From NCBI GenBank assembly GCA_045124015.1, contig JBGVLA010000110.1:1-45405 (forward strand): a DNA stretch of 45,405 bases, written 5' to 3'. Positions 14,666 to 21,673 of this stretch are shown one piece after another; the first letter of the stretch is position 1; the number at the start of each line of letters is the position of its first letter. Source of the stretch: QALR01 sp045124015 (GTDB lineage Bacteria; Bacillota; Clostridia; Oscillospirales; CAG-272). A program made the position numbers and the translations under genes. The notes beneath the pieces are model-generated. The model was not told the DNA's origin, made no database searches, and was given only the letters and a program-made list of their open reading frames with translations.

Positions 14666-16069
14666 ATGGAACTGACGAAGAAAAAATTTTCATTTAGGCG
14701 AAATATTGACATGACGCAGGGTAGTATTGCGCTCAATATTTTGCGATTTGCTTTTCCGCTTCTTTTGGGAAATCTTTTTCAACAGCTTTACAGTATGGTC
14801 GATACGTGGGTCATCGGACAGACGGGCAATGACGGCGCATATGCCGCGGTCGGCAGCGTTGGTCCCGTTATCAACGTGTTGATCGGTTTCTTTTTAGGAC
14901 TTTCCAGCGGTGCAGGCGTTATCATTTCACAATATTACGGCGCGAAAAATGAAAAGCGCGTCAATGAAGTCGTACATACAGCAATGGCGCTGACGGCGAT
15001 CCTTGCCGTTATTTTTACCGTTCTCGGAATTCTGATCACACCGCATCTTCTCACCCTGATGCTCAGTACAGAAGAGGGCGTGGGTGAAGTCTATCCGCAC
15101 GCAAAGGCGTATCTTGCGATCTATTTTGCAGGCGTTTCGGGCTTGATGTTCTATAACATCGGTGCAGGTATCCTGCGTGCCATCGGCGACTCGTTCCGTC
15201 CGTTTATTTATCTTGTGGTGGCTTCCATCACCAATATCATTCTTGACCTTGTATTTGTTTTCTGGTTTGATATGGGTGCGTCGGGTGTTGCCCTTGCAAC
15301 CGTTATCGCACAGGGATTTTCCGCCCTGATTACCATCATCACCTTGATGCGGACAAGTACTTGTGTTCGCTTCTCCTTCAGAAAACTCCATATCGATACG
15401 AGCATCCTCAAGAAGATATTCGTGGTCGGTATTCCTGCGGGTGTTCAGATGGCGATCACGTCTTTCTCCAATATGTTCGTAACTCGCTATATCGGCGGTG
15501 CGAACGGCGTACAGCAAACGCTTCTTTCTGGTTGGACGACCTATACGAAGATCGACCAGTTTATTTTCCTCCCGATGCAGTCGATCTCCCTTGCGGCGAC
15601 GACCTTTGTCGGTCAGAATCTTGGCGGCGGAGACGAAAAACGTGCGAAAAAGGGCACGTATACGGCGTATTTCATGGCAACCTGTGTTACTGTCGTTTTG
15701 ATCGTTATCATCATGATCTTTGCGCCCTACCTTGCGGCGTTCTTCAATGATACGCCCGACGTTGTGGATTGCGCAACGCTCCTTCTCCATTACATCACAC
15801 CTTTCTATATGTTCTGCTGTATCAACCAGGTATTTTCCGCATCGCTTCGCGGTGCAGGCAGAACGGGTGCACCGATGATCATCATGCTCGTTTCGTTCGT
15901 TGCGTTCAGACAGATCTATCTGTTCCTCGTTTCCACATTCATTTCCAATGAGCTTATCGTGCTCGCGTTTGGTTATCCGATGGGCTGGGGACTTTGTGCT
16001 TTGCTGACATTGATCTATTATAAAAAGGTCGGATATAAGAGCAAACAGCTTGTCGAAAAAACAGCATAA
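14666..16069 (+). CDS. MATE family efflux transporter
   Basis: 467 residues, about twelve membrane helices in two homologous MatE halves (about 25-185 and 245-410). Recognised from the opening DMTQGSIALNILRFAFPLL and FQQLYSMVDTWVIGQ, the conserved N-terminal signature, and from the repeated GGA/GAGRTGAP loops. Exports cationic drugs or metabolites in exchange for Na+ or H+. The ATG at 14666 follows GAGAGG and lies just after a consensus promoter; the frame is open back to 14411, but that stretch contains the previous terminator. Monocistronic. Confidence 0.92.
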   Translation: MELTKKKFSFRRNIDMTQGSIALNILRFAFPLLLGNLFQQLYSMVDTWVIGQTGNDGAYAAVGSVGPVINVLIGFFLGLSSGAGVIISQYYGAKNEKRVNEVVHTAMALTAILAVIFTVLGILITPHLLTLMLSTEEGVGEVYPHAKAYLAIYFAGVSGLMFYNIGAGILRAIGDSFRPFIYLVVASITNIILDLVFVFWFDMGASGVALATVIAQGFSALITIITLMRTSTCVRFSFRKLHIDTSILKKIFVVGIPAGVQMAITSFSNMFVTRYIGGANGVQQTLLSGWTTYTKIDQFIFLPMQSISLAATTFVGQNLGGGDEKRAKKGTYTAYFMATCVTVVLIVIIMIFAPYLAAFFNDTPDVVDCATLLLHYITPFYMFCCINQVFSASLRGAGRTGAPMIIMLVSFVAFRQIYLFLVSTFISNELIVLAFGYPMGWGLCALLTLIYYKKVGYKSKQLVEKTA

Positions 16070-16079
16070 TGTAAACTTT

Positions 16080-16106
16080 GGGCAATCGTTCGATTGCCCT
16101 CTTTGT
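16080..16106 (+). terminator. terminator of the MATE gene
   Basis: Stem GGGCAATC/GATTGCCC (16080-16087 with 16092-16099), loop GTTC, tail TCTTTGT. Read-through into the HD gene 18 bases on is plausible because no separate promoter is seen. Confidence 0.65.
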
Positions 16107-16123
16107 CAAATAAGGAGTATTTT

Positions 16124-16675
16124 ATGGGTACACTCAATACATATACGGGGAAACGATTTGACCCCTTAGCCCCTCATGCAGAGGGGATCGACATTCGAGA
16201 TATCGCGCACGCACTTTCTCTCATGTGTCGCGCAAACGGACATTTTCCGACGTTTTATTCTGTGGCACAGCATAGTATCTGTTGCATGAAGGAAGCCGAA
16301 GCGAGAGGGTATTCCTTGCGTGTTCAGCTTCTGTGTCTTTTGCATGATGCAAGCGAAGCGTATATTTCCGATATCACACGTCCCGTCAAGCGCGTGCTTG
16401 CAGATTATAAGGAGATTGAAAATAGTCTGCTTTCCGCGATCTTTGCCAAGTGGCTGACACCTCCGCCAAGCGAGGAAGAAATGAAACGCATGGCAGAAAT
16501 CGATGATGCGCTTTTATATTATGAATTTCTGCATTATACGGGAGAAAGGCTTTTTGACGAAGTGCCTGTGCTTGCTTCAAAGCCGATCTTTGCTTTTGAG
16601 GATTTTGCAAAGGTGGAGTGGGAATTTTTGGAGATCTTTGAGGGATTGGAGGGAAAATGCTCATGTCATTTTTGA
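16124..16675 (+). CDS. HD-family phosphohydrolase (YfdR/YfbR-like)
   Basis: 183 residues; AAGGAG six bases before the ATG. The opening MGTLNTYTGKRFDPLAPH is typical of YfdR-like proteins. HD metal residues: VAQHSICCM (His), LLHDASEAYISDITRPVK (His-Asp pair). Relatives of YfbR are 5'-nucleotidases acting on deoxynucleoside monophosphates, a plausible but unproven activity here. The last 19 bases overlap the next gene, whose ribosome binding site is inside this gene. Confidence 0.88.
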   Translation: MGTLNTYTGKRFDPLAPHAEGIDIRDIAHALSLMCRANGHFPTFYSVAQHSICCMKEAEARGYSLRVQLLCLLHDASEAYISDITRPVKRVLADYKEIENSLLSAIFAKWLTPPPSEEEMKRMAEIDDALLYYEFLHYTGERLFDEVPVLASKPIFAFEDFAKVEWEFLEIFEGLEGKCSCHF

Positions 16676-17355
16676 AGAAATTATTCGGAAAACAGAAACA
16701 AAATCATGATGAACAAATCAAAAAAGTTCTCGGAAATATGTCGTATCGTACATTGTCTGAGGATATTTCCTCGGAGGATTTGATGCGAGAATGGCAAAAT
16801 GCGCCCCGTGAGTTTGGGTTTCCTGTCGTCCTCGTTTGGAATGAACTGCTTTCTGATATTTTGTGTGAAAATACGTATGGATATGTCGATGAAAACGGCT
16901 TGCACGAATTTTTGTCATCCCGTATCGAAGAGCTTTTGTCCGATGAGGATATGAAAGAAGCCTATATGGGCGAAGAATCGGATGATGCGGATGCGGAGAA
17001 TGAATTTTTTGAGCATGACGGTGGGGAAGTGCTTCTCGTTTCCGTTCCTGTTTTTGAGCCGTGGCGGGTCTTTGAAAAAATACCGTTCGGCAGCTATAAT
17101 GAATGTCCAAGTCCCGGCATTATGGCGGCATTTTGCCGAATGCTCTATGAAAAATACGGTGCCGTTCCTGCCATGATCACGGGAGAATCGCTTACCCTTT
17201 TTGCGCCGAATAAGCCGACAAAAGAGGAAGCATATGACCTTGCGATGCAAATGTTTGCGTTTTGCCCGGATATCGTTATGCAGGGGTATGAAAGTATTTA
17301 TGCGCTTGCAGACGTTTTGACAAAATCGGACATTTGGTATTTTTGGTGGGATTGA
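16657..17355 (+). CDS. DUF4253 domain protein
   Basis: 232 residues; GGAGGG precedes the ATG at 16657. The C-terminal half is DUF4253: VPVFEPWRVFEKIPFGSYNECP, split here as FEPWRVFEKIPFGSYNECP, then YGAVPAMITGE, KEEAYDLAMQMFAFCPDIV and the final WYFWWD, all family hallmarks. The N-terminal half (1-110) is acidic and not recognised. No catalytic function is known for the family; in some bacteria it sits near toxin-immunity genes, but nothing of that kind is visible here. Coupled by overlap to the HD hydrolase. Confidence 0.85.
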   Translation: MLMSFLKKLFGKQKQNHDEQIKKVLGNMSYRTLSEDISSEDLMREWQNAPREFGFPVVLVWNELLSDILCENTYGYVDENGLHEFLSSRIEELLSDEDMKEAYMGEESDDADAENEFFEHDGGEVLLVSVPVFEPWRVFEKIPFGSYNECPSPGIMAAFCRMLYEKYGAVPAMITGESLTLFAPNKPTKEEAYDLAMQMFAFCPDIVMQGYESIYALADVLTKSDIWYFWWD

Positions 17356-17362
17356 TTTTGCG

Positions 17363-17390
17363 GAAAGCACGTTTATGTCTTGCTTTTTTT
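17363..17390 (+). terminator. probable terminator of the HD/DUF4253 pair
   Basis: AAAGCA (17364-17369) pairs with TGCTTT (17381-17386) over an 11-base loop, followed by T residues to 17390. Its tail overlaps the -35 of the next promoter. Confidence 0.45.
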
Positions 17391-17417
17391 GAAAAATAAT
17401 GTTATACTAAATATAAT
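17389..17417 (+). promoter_or_regulatory. promoter of the Gfo/Idh/MocA oxidoreductase gene
   Basis: TTGAAA (17389-17394), 17-base spacer, TATAAT (17412-17417). A second arrangement, TTGCTT-17-TATACT (17380-17408), overlaps it. Confidence 0.75.
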
Positions 17418-17456
17418 GACATAAAACCGCTACGGCGGATTACGAAAAGGATTGAA

Positions 17457-18752
17457 ATGACTATGAAAAAAATCAAAGTTGCTTTGCTTGGTTGCGGAGA
17501 TCGCGGTTGTATTTACGCGGACTATTCTCTCCGTAATCCCGACGACATGGAGGTCGTTGCCGTAACCGACCTGAACAAGCTCCACAAGGAAGAAGCGCGT
17601 GTGCGTTACTCTCTCCCCGAGGATCGCGCATTTGACACCGTTGAAGCTTTTATTGCCGCAGGCATCGAATGTGATATCGTCATCGACGCAACGATGGATA
17701 AGGCACATTATCCCACCGCGATGGCATTGCTCAACGCCAAATACAATGTTCTTCTCGAAAAGCCCGTTTGCCCTAACAAGGAAGAACTTCTCGATATTCA
17801 GAAGGCTGCTCACGATAACGGCTGTAAGGTCATCGTTTGCCACGTTCTTCTTTATCCCTCATTCTATTCCGCTGTGAAAAAAGCAAACAACGACGGTAAG
17901 ATCGGCAGAGTCCGCAGCATGGAGATGACCGAGCACGTCGGTATGGCGCACTTCATCGACTCCTTCGTTCGCGGCAAGTGGAACAACGAAGAAGAATGCG
18001 GTTCGGGTCTTCTTCTCGCAAAATGCTGTCATGACGTGGACCTCATGTGCTGGCTTGGCAACGCATCCCGTCCGAAGCTCGTAACCAGCATCGGTTCTCG
18101 TGAAAACTTCACCATGGACAAAGCTCCCGAAGGCGCAACCGAGCTTTGCTTCGATTGTCCTCACGAAAAGACTTGTAACTATTCCGCCGTCAAGATCCAC
18201 CTTGACCGCGATACCATGCCTTTCCAGACTTGGGCAGGCATCGGCAAACCGATCGACACGATCACCAGAGAAGAAAAGATCGAATACATGAAAAATTCTG
18301 CATACGGCCGTTGCGCTTATAACAGCGGCGGTGATATCGTGGATAATCAGAACGTTATCGTTTCCTTTGAAAACGGCTCGATGGGTATTTTGAATCTCGT
18401 CGGCGCTTGCGCGAAGGCAGAGCGTTATCTCCATATCGTCGGCTCGAACGGCGAGATCGAGGGCGTTTTCGAGAACAATGAATTTAAGATCCGTATGTTT
18501 ACCAGAGAGGGTAAGCGTTACGGCTTTGATACCGAAGTCGTTGATACCACTGTCGGCAGTGAGCTTGGTAAGCATGGCGGCGGCGACAATGAGATCATGC
18601 GCCACCTCGTTGACTACCTCCGCACAGGTGTTCCGTCTCTCTCCCTTACCTCCATCGACGATTCCGTTGAGGGTCATCTCTGCGTTTATGCCGCTGAGAT
18701 CAGCCGTAAGGAAGGCAGAACCGTTGACCTTGCTGAGATCCGCGCGAAATAA
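17457..18752 (+). CDS. Gfo/Idh/MocA family oxidoreductase
   Basis: 431 residues. N-terminal Rossmann domain with GCGDRG (about 12-17) for NAD(P), and the signature LLEKPV (about 100-105) whose Lys and Pro belong to the active site. The C-terminal alpha/beta domain (about 140-430) binds the sugar-type substrate and includes GGDNEIMRHL near the end. A cysteine-containing insert (FDCPHEKTCNYSA, about 239-251) is seen in a Clostridia/Bacteroidetes subgroup. Acts on an unknown sugar, inositol or amino-sugar derivative. AAAGGA is five bases before the ATG. Monocistronic, closed by a strong terminator. Confidence 0.92.
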   Translation: MTMKKIKVALLGCGDRGCIYADYSLRNPDDMEVVAVTDLNKLHKEEARVRYSLPEDRAFDTVEAFIAAGIECDIVIDATMDKAHYPTAMALLNAKYNVLLEKPVCPNKEELLDIQKAAHDNGCKVIVCHVLLYPSFYSAVKKANNDGKIGRVRSMEMTEHVGMAHFIDSFVRGKWNNEEECGSGLLLAKCCHDVDLMCWLGNASRPKLVTSIGSRENFTMDKAPEGATELCFDCPHEKTCNYSAVKIHLDRDTMPFQTWAGIGKPIDTITREEKIEYMKNSAYGRCAYNSGGDIVDNQNVIVSFENGSMGILNLVGACAKAERYLHIVGSNGEIEGVFENNEFKIRMFTREGKRYGFDTEVVDTTVGSELGKHGGGDNEIMRHLVDYLRTGVPSLSLTSIDDSVEGHLCVYAAEISRKEGRTVDLAEIRAK

Positions 18753-18770
18753 TTTGGATGTTACATAGCA

Positions 18771-18800
18771 AAAGCCTCCCGAATCGGGAGGCTTTCGTTT
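18771..18800. terminator. bidirectional terminator
   Basis: Stem AAAGCCTCCC/GGGAGGCTTT (18771-18780 with 18786-18795), loop GAATC, then CGTTT. It separates the oxidoreductase from the convergent lipoprotein gene. Confidence 0.8.
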
Positions 18801-19320
18801 ATTCCCTCGGCTCTACAGGCGAAAGATTCTCGCTTTCTACGATATCAATGACGAGCTTCCCCTGCGTGATTTTCAGCGGAAGATACGTTCCCGCATCAAT
18901 ATAGACCGTTACGTCATCTGCACGGCAAACATAGACCGCAAGTCCACCGAGCGTTTCCTTTTGTATCTTCCAAAGCAGATTTTTACCCGAAAGATGGAAA
19001 AGCGCCTTCCATCGAATCGCCTTCAGAAGGGAAGCGTTCGGCAATGGAATTTTATAATCTTCATAGCTTAGATGTACCTCACCGTCATTTCCAAACTCCA
19101 CGCTGATACCCGAAAGTGCTTCATCGGTAAAGGTCAATATATCGTTTTCCTTATCCAGCACAAGAACCGCCGAAAACTCCTTTTCGTCTGTGATTTTGAG
19201 TGTAAAGCGCATATTTCCGTTTTCATATGCCAAAAGCTCACCCATATTCGGCATTTTTTCACAAGAAGAAAAAAGCAAACAAATCGCAAGCAAAAGCATG
19301 AAAAATCTTTTGCGTTTCAT
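18799..19320 (-). CDS. predicted lipoprotein of unknown function
   Basis: 173 residues. ATG at 19320 follows GGGGAGG; an in-frame ATG six codons upstream is less well placed. Residues 1-20 form a lipoprotein signal (KRKRFFMLLLAICLLFSSC) with the acylated Cys at about 20. The mature part is beta-rich; the end (VTVYIDAGTYLPLKI, then KLVIDIV) resembles a strand pair of LolA/GerS-like folds, but this is only an impression. It would be lipidated by Lgt (26761-27771) and sit on the outer face of the membrane. No promoter was recognised. Confidence 0.7.
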   Translation of the reverse strand: MKRKRFFMLLLAICLLFSSCEKMPNMGELLAYENGNMRFTLKITDEKEFSAVLVLDKENDILTFTDEALSGISVEFGNDGEVHLSYEDYKIPLPNASLLKAIRWKALFHLSGKNLLWKIQKETLGGLAVYVCRADDVTVYIDAGTYLPLKITQGKLVIDIVESENLSPVEPRE

Positions 19321-19391
19321 AGAATCCTCCCCAAACATTCATTTTATTTCCAAATATATTCATCCTATGGAAGAAAAATCCGTTTCGGGTG

Positions 19392-19420
19392 TTGAAAAAG
19401 GGAAAAATCTATGATAAAAT
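19392..19420 (+). promoter_or_regulatory. promoter of the nucleotidyltransferase gene
   Basis: TTGAAA (19392-19397), 17-base spacer, TAAAAT (19415-19420), 54 bases before the start. Confidence 0.65.
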
Positions 19421-19474
19421 ATAAAGGCAATATAAAAAAATCGCCGTAATTTTACGGCAGAATGGAGATTTTTT

Positions 19475-20389
19475 ATGACACTTGTTATTATGGCAGCAGG
19501 CATGGGCAGCCGTTTCGGCGGTATGAAACAGCTTACTCCTCTCACCGATGAAGGTGAATTTATCATGGACTTTACCATCTATGATGCGATCCAGGCAGGC
19601 TTTGACAAATTCGTGATCATCATCAAAGAAGAAAATGAAGAGCTTTTCGAAGAAAAGATCGGTCGCAGACTCCGCAAAAACGGCGTGAATATCCGCTATG
19701 CATATCAGAAACAGGAGCTCCCCGAAGGATTTGAAGTTCCCGAAGGCAGAGTAAAACCCTTCGGTACAGGTCATGCTATCATGTCCGCAGGTAAGATCGA
19801 CGACAACTTCGGTGTTGTCAACGCTGACGACTGCTACGGCAGAGATGCCTTTATGAAGCTCGCTTCTTATCTCAAGAATGCAAAGGACGGCGAAAAAGCA
19901 CAGTACTGCATGGTTGGCTATCAGGTCAAGAATACCCTCAGCGAAAACGGCAGTGTTTCCCGCGGTGTTTGCCTCAAGGACGAAAACAGCAACCTCACTA
20001 AGGTTGACGAGCATAAGAAGATCGAACGCCGTGCAGATGGCGTGATCATCAATACCTTTGACGATGATTCCGTCGTAACGCTCGAAGAAGATACCATCGT
20101 TTCTATGAACTGCTTCGGCTTTACACCTTCTTTCTGCGATAATCTTTACGATATGTTCGTTCGCTTCCTCGAAGCAAACAAGGATAACCTCACAAAATGC
20201 GAATTTTTCCTTCCCTCTGCGGTTCAGGAGCTGATCGACCGCGGTGCGGCTGACGTTAAGGTCCTTGAATCCGACGCTGTATGGCAGGGCGTTACCAACC
20301 GCGCTGACAGCGAGATCTTCCGTGAATTTATGCGTAACGAAAAGGCTGCCGGTGTATATCCTCAGCATCTTTGGAATGTACAAGACTAA
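19475..20389 (+). CDS. NDP-sugar pyrophosphorylase-like nucleotidyltransferase
   Basis: 304 residues. The opening MTLVIMAAGMGSRFGGMKQL contains the GxGxRxxxxxxxxPK-like NTP loop of sugar-nucleotidyltransferases, with KQ in place of PK. FGTGHAIMSA and VVNADDCYG supply the base-binding and metal-binding (Asp) parts. Length and content fit the family that makes NDP-sugars from sugar 1-phosphate and NTP; the sugar is not predictable. GGAG is seven bases before the ATG. A terminator follows at 20403. Confidence 0.85.
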   Translation: MTLVIMAAGMGSRFGGMKQLTPLTDEGEFIMDFTIYDAIQAGFDKFVIIIKEENEELFEEKIGRRLRKNGVNIRYAYQKQELPEGFEVPEGRVKPFGTGHAIMSAGKIDDNFGVVNADDCYGRDAFMKLASYLKNAKDGEKAQYCMVGYQVKNTLSENGSVSRGVCLKDENSNLTKVDEHKKIERRADGVIINTFDDDSVVTLEEDTIVSMNCFGFTPSFCDNLYDMFVRFLEANKDNLTKCEFFLPSAVQELIDRGAADVKVLESDAVWQGVTNRADSEIFREFMRNEKAAGVYPQHLWNVQD

Positions 20390-20402
20390 TTTTGCATAAG
20401 AT

Positions 20403-20427
20403 AAAAAGCGCCTCCTCGGCGCTTTTT
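20403..20427 (+). terminator. terminator of the nucleotidyltransferase gene
   Basis: Stem AAAAAGCGCC/GGCGCTTTTT (20403-20412 with 20418-20427), loop TCCTC. The GNAT gene begins 18 bases later and probably depends on partial read-through. Confidence 0.8.
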
Positions 20428-20445
20428 ATGTTAGAAAGGCATCGT

Positions 20446-20898
20446 ATGAAATATCAATATCAACTTGTGCGAATCAACAAACAAAATTATCCTCTATTTG
20501 ACGATATGCTTTTTTGGCGCGAGACAGGATTTGAGCGCGTTGCGCTTCAAAATTCTGTTTCCAAGTCCATCAAAAAAGAACTCAAAAACAAAAACCTGTA
20601 TGTTTATGCCGTCGAGATCGAGAATCGCTTTGTCGGTTGGATATCGCTTGTCTACATTCCCAAAATCAGCAAATGGAAAAACGGCGGTCATCTGTATGTG
20701 GATGAGCTTTGGATCGCCCCCTCGTTTCGCGGTCTCGGACTTGCTAAAATCTTAATGAATCAAGCAGAGTCGCTTCAAAAAAAGCTTGGCGCGGTCGGTA
20801 TTCGTTTGTATGTGAATACAGAGAATGAAACTGCCAAAGGGCTTTATTCCGCTTGTGGTTATAAAGAAAACGGCAATGCCGTATTTATGGATAAATAA
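20446..20898 (+). CDS. GNAT family N-acetyltransferase
   Basis: 150 residues; ATG 20446 follows AGAAAGG. Acetyl-CoA loop FRGLGLAKILMNQAE (motif A, Q/RxxGxG/A type, about 96-110) preceded by YVDELWIAP, and motif B ENETAKGLYSACGYKE. Transfers an acetyl group to an unknown amine. An in-frame ATG lies 18 bases upstream inside the terminator tail and is less likely. Third possible member of the transcript begun at 19392. Confidence 0.88.
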   Translation: MKYQYQLVRINKQNYPLFDDMLFWRETGFERVALQNSVSKSIKKELKNKNLYVYAVEIENRFVGWISLVYIPKISKWKNGGHLYVDELWIAPSFRGLGLAKILMNQAESLQKKLGAVGIRLYVNTENETAKGLYSACGYKENGNAVFMDK

Positions 20899-20902
20899 AA
20901 TG

Positions 20903-20930
20903 AACGCACCTCGATTGAGGTGCGTTTTTT
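20903..20930 (+). terminator. terminator of the GNAT gene
   Basis: Stem AACGCACCTC/GAGGTGCGTT (20903-20912 with 20917-20926), loop GATT, T-run to 20930. Confidence 0.85.
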
Positions 20931-20936
20931 GTCAAC

Positions 20937-21167
20937 TCATTTCTTTCTGTGAATAAAAGGAGCGATCAAATTGATCCACAAGCAAACGACGAGAAGCACC
21001 GCACCCGCAATGGTGAGCACCGTTGCAAACGTGCCGAGTTCTGCTGCCATGGGTGAAAGTCCGAAGAAAAGTGCCGCAAATGCGACGATATTGAGGAGAG
21101 CGCGCAGAAGAAGATAAATGTTCTTACCTGCACTGCCGCCGTGGGTATATTCATTGGATCTTGCCAT
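20937..21167 (-). CDS. small two-helix membrane protein of unknown function
   Basis: 76 residues; GGAGGT stands seven bases before the ATG. A polar N-terminus (MARSNEYTHGGSAGKN) precedes two membrane helices (about 18-37 and 44-68) and a basic tail IHRKK. No family recognised. 23 bases after the DUF1294 gene, so co-transcribed with it. Confidence 0.7.
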   Translation of the reverse strand: MARSNEYTHGGSAGKNIYLLLRALLNIVAFAALFFGLSPMAAELGTFATVLTIAGAVLLVVCLWINLIAPFIHRKK

Positions 21168-21190
21168 AAGTTACCTCCAAATGTTTGCGT

Positions 21191-21472
21191 TTACGCAAGG
21201 ATGAAAAGTACAGCGATCGCCGCCTGTACGATAGCGGAAAGCCATACGGTGATACCAAAATGGAATTTGGTTACGAAATTGGATTTGTGGCGAAGCACAT
21301 AGATACCGATCAGCGCACCAATCGCACCGCCAAAGGTCGTAAGCGAAAGCAAAACGATCTCGGGGGTTCTGCCGTTTGATTCTCTCGAGGAATTCTTTTT
21401 GTCGATCGCGTATGCCGCAAGGGTAATGACGCTCATGACGCCGAGGATAATGAGATAAATGGGTAGTGTCAT
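21191..21472 (-). CDS. DUF1294 family membrane protein
   Basis: 93 residues. DUF1294 hallmarks: YAIDKKNSSR, then RTPEIVLLSLTTFGGAIGA and the RHKSNFVTKFHFG motif, with about three membrane helices. AAAGGA upstream of the ATG; first gene of a two-gene unit from the promoter at 21512. The family's function is unknown. Confidence 0.85.
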   Translation of the reverse strand: MTLPIYLIILGVMSVITLAAYAIDKKNSSRESNGRTPEIVLLSLTTFGGAIGALIGIYVLRHKSNFVTKFHFGITVWLSAIVQAAIAVLFILA

Positions 21473-21511
21473 GGGAGAAATCCTTTCTGTGTTTTATGAT
21501 TTTACTTTTTT

Positions 21512-21540
21512 ATTTTATCATAGTAATGGATAAATGTCAA
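21512..21540 (-). promoter_or_regulatory. promoter of the DUF1294 unit
   Basis: On the minus strand TTGACA (21535-21540), 17-base spacer, TAAAAT (21512-21517). Confidence 0.75.
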
Positions 21541-21582
21541 TTTTTATGATACAAAATTTGCACGAAATTTATCTCGATGAAC

Positions 21583-21615
21583 CACAAAAAGGGCGCTTCG
21601 AAAATCGAAGCGCCC
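21583..21615 (-). terminator. terminator of the MarR/ABC exporter operon
   Basis: Stem GGGCGCTTCG/CGAAGCGCCC (21591-21600 with 21606-21615); on the minus strand it is followed by TTTTTGTG. It lies 55 bases after the last ABC stop. Confidence 0.75.
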
Positions 21616-21620
21616 GTGTT

Positions 21621-21673
21621 CCTTCCCCAATGCGGTGGGGAAGGTGAGCGGTGATACCGCTCGGATGGGGTTA
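21621..21673. repeat. palindromic intergenic repeat abutting the ABC gene stop codon
   Basis: Two adjacent hairpins, CCTTCCCC/GGGGAAGG (21621-21628 with 21637-21644) and GAGCGGT/ACCGCTC (21646-21652 with 21656-21662), then GGATGGGGTTAGG. The TTA at 21671-21673 is the complement of the ABC transporter's TAA, so the repeat supplies or touches the stop codon. It looks like a dispersed repeat type rather than a terminator. Confidence 0.5.
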
